A stretch of DNA of 64,000 nucleotides from Madurella fahalii (GCA_029876055.1 CM056878.1:2542001-2606000); one strand, 5' to 3'. Positions 33,155 to 45,112 are shown, counted from the first letter of the stretch. The notes: generated from the letters alone by a model not told the origin. A program made the numbers and translations.

Positions 33155-34610
33155 TTCGATGGAGCACCAGCGACAGGTACCGGCGCCCGGCGCCCATCAG
33201 TCGCAATGCCAGATATACAAAGTCAAGTCGCCGAGGTTGACCGGGCAGGGCGCGACAGCCAGACACAATCGGCCCGGTCTGTTGCTGGGTTCACTGGGAG
33301 GACATGCTGGAAAATAAGATGTCGTGCTCAGGTCCGATTGTCCAGGTCAAGTACCACTTAGTTCGGACGCCGTATTGTTGGTGCTCTCAGCAGGCGCTCT
33401 CCAACGTGCGGCGCATGGGGGTGGGCCGCCGCAAACCGCCACGAAAGGTCGCTCTTTAAGAGGCTAAAAAGATAATTATAACCTGGGAACTAGAGTTTCA
33501 GGCGTCACGCCGCGGTTAGGCGGAGGGAAGGGAAGGGGGGAAAATTAAGGTAAGGTGGGCAAGCTGTCAGCAAGCCGTGGCAGGGGAATTTGATGAATCA
33601 CGGATCCAATTCCAGGACAGGGTGGGATGAAATGGAGCCTCCTTTGATAACACCACCGATCCCAGAGCGCTCTCTTGCTTGGTCTGGGCGCATTTCTGGC
33701 AGGTCGGCCCTTGGCAGGGAGATTTATTGCCGCAAACCACCGCCCTTGCCCGGCCTGGGGGACAGCGACTAGGCTGCTTTGGGCAAAGATCAAAGAGGGA
33801 GATCGACGAAGCCAACCGCCGCCGTGGACTCGTGGTTCCCAAGCCCCTGGGAGAGGGTCAGGGTTTCTTTTTTACTCTATTGTCCATTATCTTCCGTTAG
33901 GTTGCATCAAACGCCCAAGTCTCGGGCTTTCACAACAACGTGTCCTGGCTGTCCAACGACAAAATTCCAAGCATAACCAGCTAGCCGAGTTTTTGTAGCT
34001 GATAGAACAATATGCGTTAAAGTAAGGTACCCATCCTCGCTCTCGCGTGGCTGCGGGGCCCTCCACGAGTTCTCGGCACCCCGGAGTCGTCATGCCAGCG
34101 GCTAATGGGAATGACCCATCACATACCGCGTGGAGCGCACTACATGGTTGGTACAGTACCATAGGGAAGCCATAAATATGTACAGGGCAAGTAAGACGCA
34201 ACACCCAAATTCTTTACGGCGTATCATCTCTAGGCTTAGAGGCCACCGCATCCCGGCCATTCGGCGGCATCAAAACGAGACCGCTTGAGGGCGCCGCCAT
34301 GCCTCTTCATTGGGAAGCAGGACTCTCGGGAACAAAAAAAGAAAAAAAAAAAAAAACGCAATCGTCGCCCCGGAAACTTCGGAAACCATCCGGTCGCCAA
34401 AGGAGATTGCATACCCACCGCCCATATGTGGAATATTTATGTAAGCGCAACCTCGTTCAACCCAACGAGTGTAGCACCTGATGATACAATTAATTCAAAT
34501 ACATGGAGTACAGACTGTGTTGCAACTTTGCTGCACGTTCAGCTTCAGGCCGGGCTTTTCCCCTTCACCCGCCCAACCCCCCCCCCCTCCCCTCCCCTTC
34601 CTTCCCCGGA
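33155..34610. other. Intergenic upstream of FMP27
   Basis: About 1.45 kb between two minus-strand genes. It includes the FMP27 promoter and the 3' region of the Tim17-like gene. There is a GGTACAGTACC motif at 34150-34160, an A-rich tract at 34336-34356, and a polypyrimidine/polycytosine stretch at 34560-34610 next to the stop codon. Small frames here lack coding features. Confidence 0.5.
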
Positions 34611-35508
34611 TTAGTCTCTGCTTGGGGATGCGGGATCCCTCCTTTCAGCTCCAACGGCCCCCTTCTTGATCTGCTTCTCCGCTTCGCGAAGTTCTTTGAT
34701 GTGGTCATCTATCATGGCAATGTCCACTTCGACCCGGAGCAGCCGTTCCTCGAGTATCTTCTCATAGTCTGGGTCTGACAGACGAGTAAACGGGCTCCAT
34801 CTCGCCCAGAACCCCTTGCTGGGGGTCGGCGGAGCCTTCGCTGCCTTTGCTGCCCTCCAGTTGGCAATTGCTTGGCCTCCCGCTCCAAACAACGAGAACA
34901 TCAAAGCTCCTGGGAGCACGTTTCTTGGCCCCCCTAAAAACAACATCAGCTCGTACTCCTAGTCAGGTACTCGGTGTGTTGGTACGCACGTAGCAAGCCG
35001 CCAAACGTTCCAGCAACACCGCCAGCCACCGTGCTTGCCTTGACTTTGTCTGTCGGGGCAGCGACTTCTTCTCCGCCAAAATGGTTGAGAGCAACCTGCC
35101 GAGCCCCTGGGAACTTGGTCAGGATGTTTCACGTAGAAAGCTGACCCTCAGCGGGGAGCTCACCATAGTAGCTGGTAGCCAGTGTGAACCACTGCCCTCC
35201 TGTGATGACTGAGAAAAATACAGTCGGCGCGGACCGGACGATGCCTGCTGCGGCACCAGCGAATAAACCACATGCGCCTAGCATATGTCAGAAGTCAGGA
35301 CGAAACACGGTGAGTGGTAATTCGGGGCCATACCGGCAACGGCACCAACTTTGAGGGAAGGGATGACGATTTCTATCAATTCGGGCGGGAGTGGCTGTTG
35401 TTGCCTTGACGGCGCAGGTGTCGTCGTCCTTGGCTCTGGGGTTGCGGGGACTGCAGTGCGGCTCCGAGCATTCCCATCCTCTGTATCGTGGAGAACTATT
35501 CGCTTCAT
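34611..35508 (-). CDS. Tim17/Tim22/Tim23-like membrane protein
   Basis: Small membrane protein resembling the Tim17/22/23 superfamily. Minus-strand exons are 35508-35334, 35277-35164, 35106-34990 and 34933-34611, giving 242 residues with all phases consistent. The first 45 residues are disordered and Pro/Thr-rich. Glycine-rich hydrophobic segments follow: VGAVAGACGLFAGAAAGIV, then a segment around FSVITGGQWFTLATSYY, then STVAGGVAGTFGGLLRGPRN and NVLPGALMFSLFGAGGQ. The RGPRNVLPGA type of sequence with small-residue helices is what suggests the family. The C-terminal 60 residues form a charged helix (DYEKILEERLLRVEVDIAMI), probably a coiled coil. A mitochondrial inner-membrane location is inferred. 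It could be a lineage-specific relative rather than a translocase subunit. It is divergent from eIF4B, with 609 bases between starts. Confidence 0.8.
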
Positions 35509-36117
35509 GGTCGCGAATCAGGCCGTCACGGAACCCGCAAGAATAAAGTCTGAGTTTGATTTCAAGAGAGAAACGTCAGGCAGTTGGTAGCTCCAGAATA
35601 TTAATCAAAACATCGATAGGACCGTGGAGGATTTAATCAGGGGATACAAGCCGGGAAAGACTGCGCTGGCTCAGAGCCACACCAGCAAGTTAAGCACAGA
35701 ATGCAGAGCACCGGTTCCCCTACAATCCGCTTAACCCTTTTTGCATTAGCGTAGCATGTGGACCACCAGCGCACTGGGCTGCCAGACAGAGGGGAAAAAA
35801 AAAAAAAAAAAAAAAAAAAAAGTCAACCCTCATTCCTCAAATCGACCGCAGCTGATTTTTCGCTTCCGCCCGCAACCCCAAACCACGTTATAAAACCACC
35901 ACCCACTCGGTCGTGAACAGCACGTATTCGCACTCCCCCTCCCCCTCCCCATCTGTCTCCGCTTGCATCGCATCCGGGGCTGCAGATAGATTCTTCATCA
36001 GGCCAAGAGACTCTCCTCCATCTCAATCATTGTCGGAGACTTGCATCCCCGGCAAACGACCTTCTTACTGCGCGCTCCGGTGGTACATCGCAGCGCGTGG
36101 GCACAAAACCCGCAGTC
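35509..36117. promoter_or_regulatory. Divergent promoter region, Tim17-like gene and eIF4B
   Basis: This 609-base spacer drives transcription both ways. It contains a 27-base A run (35795-35821) and, on the eIF4B side, a pyrimidine-rich leader (CTCCCCCTCCCCCTCCCC near 35933-35950) typical of translation-machinery genes. A partial AACCCTTT box is present at 35730-35737. Confidence 0.4.
35795..35821 (+). repeat. Homopolymer run of 27 A
   Basis: Longest homopolymer in the window, located between the divergent start codons of the Tim17-like gene and eIF4B. Flanks are GAGGGG and GTCAACC. Poly(dA:dT) tracts exclude nucleosomes, so it could keep the shared promoter open; this is inference. Confidence 0.9.
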
Positions 36118-38239
36118 ATGGGTGAGCAGCGCCGGAACAACCCCGCCGCAAAGCAGAGGCCGCGGGGCCTTCATTCTCTACTTCATTGATTGCTTACCCA
36201 GTTATTTAGCTCCCAAGAAGAAGCAGGAAGTCCAAAAGCTTTCTCTAGGCGATTTTCTGAACGATACTTGTGAGTATCCCCCTCCATGCCAAGGCGGTCT
36301 CCGTCAGTCGGTGCCGCAGGCCTCTGGGCTTGCCCCTTTGCCTCAATCGCAGACTGACCGGACAATGCAGCGTTTGGTGGCGGCGGCGGCGCCTCGTGGG
36401 CGGATGAGGTCGAGGACACATATGGTAAGTAACGGCATCCCTTGAAAAATCCTCTTGTTTTTGTGCTGATTTTGCCAGCTTCCGGTATGCAACGTTGCAG
36501 CAGCGAATTGATGAGCCGAGAGACAACTGACAGTTGCTAGGCACCCAACCGCTCCCCCCTCCGAGCGTCGCGGCCCATCGACCTCGTACGGCGGAAACAC
36601 TTCGTATGGCGGAGGCGATAGGGGTATGTCGCGCGCCCCCCCACAACGATTTGCAGAATTCGTAATTAATCCTGGTCCCTCAAGGCTACCACTCCCTCCG
36701 CGACAACCTTCCGCAGAAGCTGCCCGACAAGCCACCTTTCACCGCTCATCTCGGAAATCTGTCGTATGATGCCACTGTCGAGAGCGTTACCGAATTTTTC
36801 GAGGGCTGCGACGTCGTGAGTGTGCGAATCATTGAAGACCGCGAGCAGAATCGCCCCAAGGGCTTCGCATATGCCGAGTTTGCCGACCTCGAAGGCCTCA
36901 AGACCGCTCTCACACGCGATGGAGTGTTGTTTGAGGGTCGGAACATCCGTATCAAGGTTGCGGATCCACGTATGTCTCCATCTTACCCGTGGATTTCGTC
37001 CCGTGGACTCACACTTTTTTCCTCTTTGCAGCGAGGGGTGGGTTTGAGCGAACCGATGCCCTCCGTGACCTAGATTGGTCTCAGCGGAAGGGTCCTTTGG
37101 CTGATCTCCCCGGCCGTGGTGGCGAAAGGCGCGGCCCCGACTTCGGTGAACGTCGCGGTCCCCGTGACTTTGGATCCAGCGACGATGGCAAGGTCCGTGA
37201 TTTCGGCAACTGGGAGAGACGTGGCCCCCTGTCTCCTCTGTCCCCGCCTGAACGCCCCGAGTCCCGGGAGGGTTCTCGTCCCCGCACCAACGAGGGCCGG
37301 TCCGAGTCGTTCCGTGGTACTCGGAGAGCCTCGCCCGCCGCCTGGGGCCCGGGTGAAGGCCGCCAGGAGGGTTCCCGCCCGCCGCGCCGTGAGTTCGCCG
37401 AGCGCCCAGAGCGTGCCCCCACTGCCGCCGAGAAGGATTTCAATTGGCGTAACAACATGCGCCCGGATTCGGCCAAGTCGTCTGGTCAGTCTCACGAGGG
37501 TACAGAGGCACCCCCTTCGCCGGCTGGCCCGGCTGCAGCTCAGCCTGCCGGAAGGCCGAAACTGAACCTTATCAAGCGGACCGTCTCGGAAGCGACTGAT
37601 GCCACTCCTACTGCTGTCAGCGCTACCGATTCCAAGGCCAGCCCGTTCGGTGCTGCACGGCCCATCGACACAGCCGCACGTGAGCGTGAGATTGAAGAGA
37701 GGCGTCAGAGAGAGAAAAAGGAAGCCGAGGAGAAGGCAAAGGAGGAGAAACGTGCTCGGGAAGCCGCCGCCAAAGAAGCCGCCGAGAAAGCTGCCGCTGA
37801 GGAGGTAGCCAAAGCCAATGACGTGGCGAATGCCCCTGCGGATGAGGTGAAGGCGGCGGCAGCCGAGGAGGGTGCTGTTAACAGCCCGTCGGGCGAGCAG
37901 AAGATTCCCATCCGGCCTCGTGAGGCTCGGGAGAGTGCCGCGGTGCCTAAATCGCGGGCAACTGAAAGCGGCAACTGGAGACAGGCATCGGGTGAGCAGC
38001 GTGCCCCCTCCCGTGGCGGGCATGCCCCAAGCGGTCCCCGTCGCGGCGGGCCCCCTCGTGGTCCTCGCAGCGATGCCGGACGGCCGCCCCGGTCCAACGG
38101 AAACAGCGCTGCCCCGCAGCAGCCTCAGTCTCCCAGCGTCGAGCAGAGCCCCTCCACGCCAACTGTCGACGAAGACGGCTGGACCATGGTCCCTAACAAG
38201 AGCCGCCGTGGACAAGGCAACCGCCCAATCGCGCCTTGA
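36118..38239 (+). CDS. TIF3: Eukaryotic translation initiation factor 4B
   Basis: RNA-binding factor that helps the eIF4A/eIF4F helicase unwind mRNA leaders. Exons are 36118-36121, 36210-36269, 36371-36424, 36534-36623, 36685-36969 and 37032-38239, giving 566 residues. The first coding exon is just ATGG; splicing yields MAPKKKQEVQKLSLGDFLND, then SFGGGGGASWADEVEDTY. An RRM (about residues 88-165) carries RNP2-like TAHLGNLSYD and RNP1-like RPKGFAYAEF. Repeats rich in Arg, Gly and Asp follow (ERRGPDFGERRGPRDFG), then an Ala/Glu-rich charged helix, then a C-terminal VDEDGWTMVPNKSRRG. The acceptor of exon 4 is uncertain: CAG at 36531-36533 keeps the frame, while the TAG seven bases later would shift it. 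A pyrimidine-rich leader fits translational control. Confidence 0.9.
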
Positions 38240-39414
38240 ACATACAATGCGGCCCTCTGACGCCGCGCTCGCCGCTTGGTCCACTTCGGTCTGGTTGGGC
38301 CCCGGCGAACGCTCTAGCGCTGTGGCGTGAATGGGTACCAGCATTCTCCGCTGCCCTTCGTCACCTGCGCACGCTCCACCGTCACCCATCTACTCGCTCC
38401 TTGACTTGGATAGCCTGGCGTCAGCGCTATCGACATCACACACATCCCTCCTACTTCGTCTCGTTGGAGCGAGACGAAAATATACTGGGTTTGCTTTTCC
38501 TCGCCCGCACTACTCAACTCCCGGGTTGACGGATCCCCCGCTCATTCCCTCCTTGCTCCTACCTGGCTGGCTACATTAGCCGACACGACTCTAGCGAACC
38601 GACCATCACTCCAGCTTTACCAAAAAGTATGCATCTCGCGATTCTTGGTCATGATGTCTTTATGCACAGGGATGCGGCACGGTTTCTCGATGGATTCTTT
38701 TCTTTTTTTTATTGTTGTTGTTATTTCCATTTAGAATGAGGGTGCCCCCTGCCCACATGAGGCGGCGGCCAAATGAAACGATGTGGATGCGGGATGCGGG
38801 TTTCTCGGTCGTCATGGCAGGTGTCTTCAGCTTTGGTATGGGCACAATCTCGACTCTTCTGGACGGGGGAAAATATCCTAATAGATCTGGGCGCAAGGTA
38901 TTGGAGGCGGGTTCCCTTTCACACCTTTCGGGATCCTGCCTGTCCTTGGGGTTCTTCTTTTTTGATCATCTCATGCAGTCTGCCTACCAGCTTTATGCCT
39001 TATATGGCCGAACTGCCGGGACTGCCCTTCACACATGGGTGTGGCCTGGGGTGCATATCAAACCGGTGTGAAAAGCTGGGTGAACCGTAGGCGGGCAGGC
39101 AAGCCCGAATGGCGATCTCTGCTCAGTTTAGACGAGGGATAGCAAAGATGAAAAAGTCAATAGGACACGCATAGTTTCAGAGACGGCGATGCTTGTGAAG
39201 GTTAGGCTGTTACAGTGAAAGACTCACTATGATGTGTTAGATGATGGCTGAACCTCGGGTTTGTCTCTTTCATATCTGCCTCCATGGCTCCTTGTATACG
39301 CGGTACTCAGATCCAACCACTACGCCCGCTCTTCTCCGTCCCAATAACCCAGCGCGGGAAGGGGTTCCCTACAGCATCACGACAAAGGGAGCCAGCCACC
39401 TGCATGGAGACGGC
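38240..39414. other. Intergenic, convergent 3' regions of eIF4B and RIA1
   Basis: About 1.2 kb with the 3' UTRs of both genes. A T-rich segment with a TTGTTGTTGTT repeat lies at 38695-38735. The frames in this stretch are short and have no coding look. I see no gene. Confidence 0.5.
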
Positions 39415-42400
39415 TCATCTCTTCAGCGTCTTTTGCTTCTGCGCGTCCGTCGCCACATTCCGCCCCTCCACCAGCAGGCCCTTGCGCTTCCTGACCCCGT
39501 CCATGTAGCGCTTGGCCACGTTCTCGCGGTCGCCGTACTCGCCCAGGTCCTCGAGGTCGTCCTCGGTGAAGGGCACCCAGAAGGGGTCCTCGTCGAGGAT
39601 CTCGAAGCCCGTGAAGATGAGCTGGGGCTGCGCCGCGCCCGAGGTGCGCTTGCGCATGTCGTCGGCGAAGCCGAAGGATTCGGCGACGGGCAAGAGCGCC
39701 TGGATCGTGAAGAAGGGCGTGCCCTCGTTCATAGCCTCCGACTGGACGCGCCCGCGCCGCCGGGTGAGGACGTCGTAGACCCGGCCGAGGACTTCGGCTG
39801 GTGAAGAGGGAAGAAGGGGGACGGGGGTTAGTCTGAAATCGAAGGGAGGAGAAGAAAACGGACAAGGGGACAAGAGGAGGCTGGCTTACTGGATGCTTGG
39901 ATCTCGCAAGAGTACATTGCTAGCATGAGCCGTGGGGACCAGTCCAGGAAGGCCTTGTGGATAGACTGCTGGACTGTCTTGATCACTTCGCCCGTTAGGC
40001 GGCCGAGGCGGTCGCGCGCCGAGGCCGCTGATTCGTCTTCATCGGTCGGCGAGGCCACCGAGACGTCCTCGATGAAGACTGCTATACCCTGCACCGGCTC
40101 GTGGCAGAGCGGGCCGTGCTGTGTGGCGAGCTGGAAGCCGTAAGTGACTTTGTCGCTGAAGTGGCGGGGGTCGAGGGACTCTGAGAGTGAGGGGCGATTG
40201 TCTAGGTTCTTATTGTTGCTATCGGAGCTGAAGGCCTTAGGGAAGAATTGCTCCTTAGTAGCGTCGATAAGGAGGTTGGGACCTGTTCGCCGGGGTCCAA
40301 AGGAGATGATCCGGTCAACGATGCCCTTCCAGGTGTCGAGACGATCCTTTCCGCTGTCGAACTGGGATTGGAGCTCTTTGCCCAACTCTTTGGGGGAAAG
40401 GGCTTTGCGAGCCTTTGAAAGTTCGTCGTCGGCTTCGGAGGCTCCGGCGGATTCGTCCTGGGCAGCGCCGTTCTCTGCTGCTCGTTCTGGAGACGTCGCT
40501 TCACCCTCTTCCTCGGCAGCTTTGCGGTCCGAATCCAACCGCTTGACACCGCCCGCATTCTTGACGAGGAAATCTGTGACATCAGAGGGGAGGGGCCTCA
40601 CTCGCAGTGTGACTGTCACTTGCTTAGAGCTTGTCACGCCAACCACCACACCGCGACCGAGCTCTTTGTTGACGGGTGGACGCATCTCTTCGGCCCGGAC
40701 AATGGTTTCCCGGTATGGTACGATAGGCGCGCCAGCTTGGATTTCGCAGCCTGCGAATCGCTCCCGGAGATCTGTCAGGCACCGTTCGAGATGCAGTTCG
40801 CCGGCAGTCAACAAGACGTGCTCGCCGCTGGAAAATTGTTCATACTCGGCACAGGGATCACTCTGTACAAGCAGGTGAAGGCCTTTGATCATTTTATCGA
40901 GGTCATACGGGTTGACGGGCTCTAATGCCACGCGGACGATGGGCCGGCCGTGGAGGTTTGCAACGCCAGCTAGGTTAACGGATCCTTCGAGTTGGCTGCA
41001 GAGCGTCCCAGACTTTAGGATGCCGCTGCCTTCAAGCCCCCGGATGCCAAAAACGACACCAGCAGGGACCGAGTCAAGAGGCTCGAGGTTGCGGCCCATG
41101 AACATGTAGAGCGCGGTGACCTTGGTCTTTTTGGGCACTGGTTCAGTAAGGGGATGGGCGGGGGAGAACTTAGGCGGCAGGACGTAGATTTCGTCACCGA
41201 CCGACAAAGTTCCAGAGTAGATTCGAGCGAAGCCAACAAGGTGCTCGGGCTCGACTTCCTTCTCGACTTCCCCTTGTACCTCCTGCTCAAGGGAAGCGCC
41301 CGAGAACGCTGTGGCGAGGGCATCCATATCGCTGCCTTCGCCCATGTTGCCTTGCGCGCGAGCCGCCTCGGCACGCTTCTGCCTGGCTAGCTCTCGCGCC
41401 TCCTCACCACTCATGGGGCCCCGTCGCTTGTTTTCGGGCAACTCGCTCTCTTTGACGGATACCATTTTGCTCACATAGGCGACTACGGGATCTGATGAGC
41501 CCTTTTTGAATGAGACCACGGCGTCCTTGACTCGCGCGTCGATGTGCTCTCCTCCCGGGACCTCTTGCAAGAGGAGCGGAAAGCGTTCGGCCTGTGCTGC
41601 CCTCGGTGATGGAAGCGACTCCACAACGGAAACCAGCAAAGCGACCGAGAGCGGTAGCCAAGAGGAAAAGACGGTTGTGAGGAGAAGCCTAGGATCCCGC
41701 GAGCGGAGGACATGAAGAGGGACGGTGAGATTCAGAGACTTGATGATTTTCTCAAGGAGAGCGGCATCCCCCTTTCCGTTGTCTCCACCAATGGTAGCTT
41801 GGTAGACGGCCCATATCTGTTCAAGCACTAGCTGGACGAATATGGGTTTCAGTGGCCTCCCCTTCAAATGCTTCGGCCCTAGGACCTTTCTGGTCTTGGG
41901 GTCCAGATAGAAGTTCCCCCACAAGACCTTTTCCAGAATGCTCCGTTTGATGCCGAGTTTTTTCTCGTAGAGGCCGGCAAACTGCCTTACCGTGAAAGCC
42001 CAACCATCGATGGCGCTGCCAAAGATGACATTGTTCTTTTCAGGGGCGAAGTATAGCTCCTCATCATCTCTCTCATGGAACTGAAGATCCCCAGGGTCAG
42101 CTTGTTGATCAACAAGCTTGGCCTCTTTGGCCACCGAAGCAGCGACTCGCTCCTCCATCTTCTCGCGCCAGTTGAGGTCTTCCTCCATCCGTTCGCCCTG
42201 GAAAAAGCTCCCGAGGACCGCATTGACTTGCTCTAAGAGCTTGCTTAGGTGAATATATGCCTCGCCGGGTGTCATTTTGAGCTCGGTGACGAGCCGGTCT
42301 ATCTTGTTGATGACCAGGAGCGGCTTCAACTTCTCAATCCACGTTTGTCTTAGGACCGTGACCGTCTGGCTGCACACTCCCTCCACGGCGTCGACCAGGA

Positions 42401-42892
42401 CAACGGCTCCATCGCAGAGACGGGACGCTGTCGACACCTCGCTGCTGAAGTCGATGTGGCCGGGTGAGTCTATGAGGTTGACGAGGTATTCTTTTGGTTC
42501 AGGGGCCGCGTCAGGATTCTGCCTCCGCAGCATCGAGAAATAGAGAGAGATGGCTGACGACTCCATGGTGATGCCCCTAAGTTGTTCGTCCGGCCGGGAA
42601 TCCAGGTACCGGATCTTGCCTGCCAGCTTTGGCGAGATGATGCCGTTTGTGGCGAGAAGCGCATCTGTAAGCGATGTTTTGCCATGGTCCTAGGAACGGA
42701 CGTGAGCTGTGGTTCAGATTAACTATGTTTCGGGTGCCGGACTTTCATACCACATGTGCTAGGATGCAAATCTGTGGAATGCGGTCAGCGCCACTTCTTC
42801 AGAGAAAGAGCAGTAAAAGATGGACTTGCATTTCGCACATCATCGGCGCTTTGCTGGAGCTTTGCCAGCTTCTCGGGGCTGACAACAGGCAT
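39415..42892 (-). CDS. RIA1: Elongation factor-like GTPase 1 (60S maturation)
   Basis: Cytosolic GTPase related to EF-2 that, with the SBDS/Sdo1 protein, releases the anti-association factor eIF6/Tif6 from late 60S subunits. Minus-strand exons are 42892-42830, 42771-42751, 42689-39890 and 39797-39415, giving 1088 residues (yeast Ria1 1110). GTPase motifs: AHVDHGKTSL (residues 26-35), RGITMESSAISL, DSPGH and NKID, followed by an EFL1-type insert rich in Glu and Ala, and EF-2-like domains III-V ending YSCEIQASTEVLGRVYDVL and GFEILDEDPFWVP. The first intron (42772-42829) has a GC donor (AAT then GCAAGT) and the second exon is 21 bases long; both are required to rebuild RNICILAHVDHGKT. It is divergent from eIF3l. 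Confidence 0.95.
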
Positions 42893-43560
42893 CTCGCTGG
42901 TGCTCACCACGAGCCTAGGAAAATGCGGTGGTAACTGGGCCGCTAGCTACTCCTGAATGTGCGGTTTGTGTTAGGGGTCATCTACTACGTTTGGAGAATA
43001 CAGTGTAGAAACCGCGGGGGGGAGTCGAAGTCTGACTAACACCTCAATGGCTGCCCAGACGAGGAGGGAAAGTGGGATGTCTGGTGGGGCAAGGAGCCGA
43101 CGCCGGGTTGATATACCGGATACAACAATTTCAAGCTCTGGATCATAATGATTCAGGATGATGCCGCGACCGGCTGAAGACTAGCTTTAGCGTCATGCGG
43201 CCTGAGCAAGTCCCTGAGGCGTGAGTGCGCGAGGGTAACACTGGGGCTTAGTGAAGCGCATACTCTACCGGGTTTCGGTGCGTTTCGTCATTGTCCTCCA
43301 TTAGATGCTCAGGTACCTTTCGTATGTAATAACCAAGGTATCGTTAGCTATCGAGTTTGCTGGTACACACCAAACCCTAGCGACCAGCAAAAATTCACGC
43401 TTTGCGCCCCTCAAACACAAAAATCGAGCCCCACCGAGCAAAGCATTTCCGGGTCTTTGCGACGGTCACGACACTACCCACCGCTGCCCGTCAAAGAAAG
43501 TCTGCAAGACTCCCGACCCCGCAATCGCTGACGCTAAAAGTGCCTCGAGCGATCAACAAC
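42893..43560. promoter_or_regulatory. Divergent promoter region, RIA1 and eIF3l
   Basis: This 668-base spacer separates two translation genes transcribed apart. On the eIF3l side, AACCCTAG at 43373-43380 is a telobox-like element about 180 bases before the ATG. No other feature is clear. Confidence 0.45.
43373..43380 (+). promoter_or_regulatory. Telobox-like AACCCTAG upstream of eIF3l
   Basis: The sequence AACCCTAG resembles the AACCCTAA box seen upstream of RPL32 in this window. Seven of eight bases match. A shared Tbf1-type control is a guess from two occurrences. Confidence 0.35.
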
Positions 43561-45112
43561 ATGAGCACTTTCCAGAACGGCATGGCGCCCGTCCGCGCCA
43601 TCGAGGACGACAGCGATGTCGAGGAAGAGGCCCTCGTCGCCGACTACAGGGAGCAGGTGCAATACGAGGGTGGTATGGACGAGGTCGACCAGGCTGCCCT
43701 CGCCCAGCAGACCGACGACATCCAAGCCAAGCTGGCCCAGGCTGCCCAACCGCTGGACTTCCAGGCGACGCTCGAGACCAAGTTCCAAAGTTACGACAAT
43801 TATTGCGGTCTCTTCCACTTCATCCTTAACTCGGAGAGCGGCCCTGTAGACCTCGAACCGCCGTCGGTCAGTTCCCCCACCCCGCCGTCGCTTTGCCTGG
43901 ATCACTTTTGCTGACTCCCTTTTGGTGCGGTAGTACTACTGGGCTTGGGACGTCATTGACGAGTTCATCTACCAATTCAACACATTCTCGTCATACAGAG
44001 CAAGGATCGCACGCCAGGGCAGCAATGAGGAGGAGGCCCAGGTCTTGCGCGAGAACCCAAACACATGGGGCTGTTACAGCGTGCTCAACGTGCTCTACTC
44101 CCTGATCCAAAAGTCCCAGATCACGGAGCAGTTGGCGGCCATGAGGAGGAACGAGGACCCCATGGCCGTGGCCGGCCCGTACGGTTCCAGGAACCTGTAT
44201 CGCATGTTGGGATACTTCTCCATCATCGGCCTTCTCCGAGTCCACTGCCTTCTCGGAGACTTTAGCCTCGCGCTCAAGACGCTCGACGACATCGAGCTCA
44301 ACAAGAAGGCCATGTTCGCCCGCGTCATGGCTGCGCACTTCACAACCTACTACTATGTAGGCTTCTCGTACATGATGATGCGCCGCTACGCCGACGCCAT
44401 CCGCATGTTCAGCCACATCTTGGTCTACGTATCGCGGACCAAGAACTTCCAGAAGAACACGCAGTACGACTCCATCTCCAAGAAGAACGACCAGATGCTC
44501 GCCCTGATCGCCATCTGCGTCGCCTTCCAACCGACCCGGCTGGACGACACCATCCACACCGCCCTGCGCGAGAAGTATGGCGAGCAGCTCCTGAAGCTGC
44601 AGCGCGGTGGGCCCGAGTCGCTCCCCATCTTTGAAGAGCTCTTCAAGCTCGCCTGCCCCAAGTTCATCTCGCCTGTGCCGCCAGACTTCGAGCACCCCGA
44701 GGCCAACATCGACCCTATCGACCACCACCTGTCCATCTTCATGGAGGAAGTCAAGACGAACATGTGGAGCCCGACTGTCAAGTCGTACCTGCGGCTGTAC
44801 ACCACCATGGATCTCAAGAAGCTGGCTGGCTTCCTCGACGTCAAGCCCGAGGAGCTGCGCTCGTGGCTGCTTGTCAACAAGCAGCGGACCAAGCAGTTGC
44901 GCTGGACCGATAACGGGTTGCTGGAGGGCGATTTGGTCAACATCAGCGACCTTGACTATGCGATGCAGGGCGTAAGTAACTCCCGGCGCCTTGGGGAATA
45001 CCGCAACAGGACTGACTCTTCCATTCAGGACCTGATTCACATTTCGGAGGCGAAGATGGGCCGCAAGCTCGTTGACTGGTATCTGCGCAATCTCTCTCGC
45101 ACATACGCATGA
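43561..45112 (+). CDS. EIF3L: Eukaryotic translation initiation factor 3 subunit L
   Basis: Subunit of the eIF3 complex, which scaffolds the 43S pre-initiation complex; eIF3l is absent from budding yeast but usual in filamentous fungi. Exons are 43561-43866, 43934-44971 and 45029-45112, giving 475 residues. Intron 1 has GTCAGT and GGTAG ends; intron 2 has GTAAGT and TTCAG ends. Family stretches include DNYCGLFHFILNSE, YYWAWDVIDEFIYQFNTFS, NVLYSLIQKSQI, GYFSIIGLLRVHCLLGDF, FTTYYYVGFSYMMMRRYADA and the PCI region around LRLYTTMDLKKLAGFLDV. The N-terminal 30 residues are acidic. The start is the only ATG that gives this N-terminus. Confidence 0.95.
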
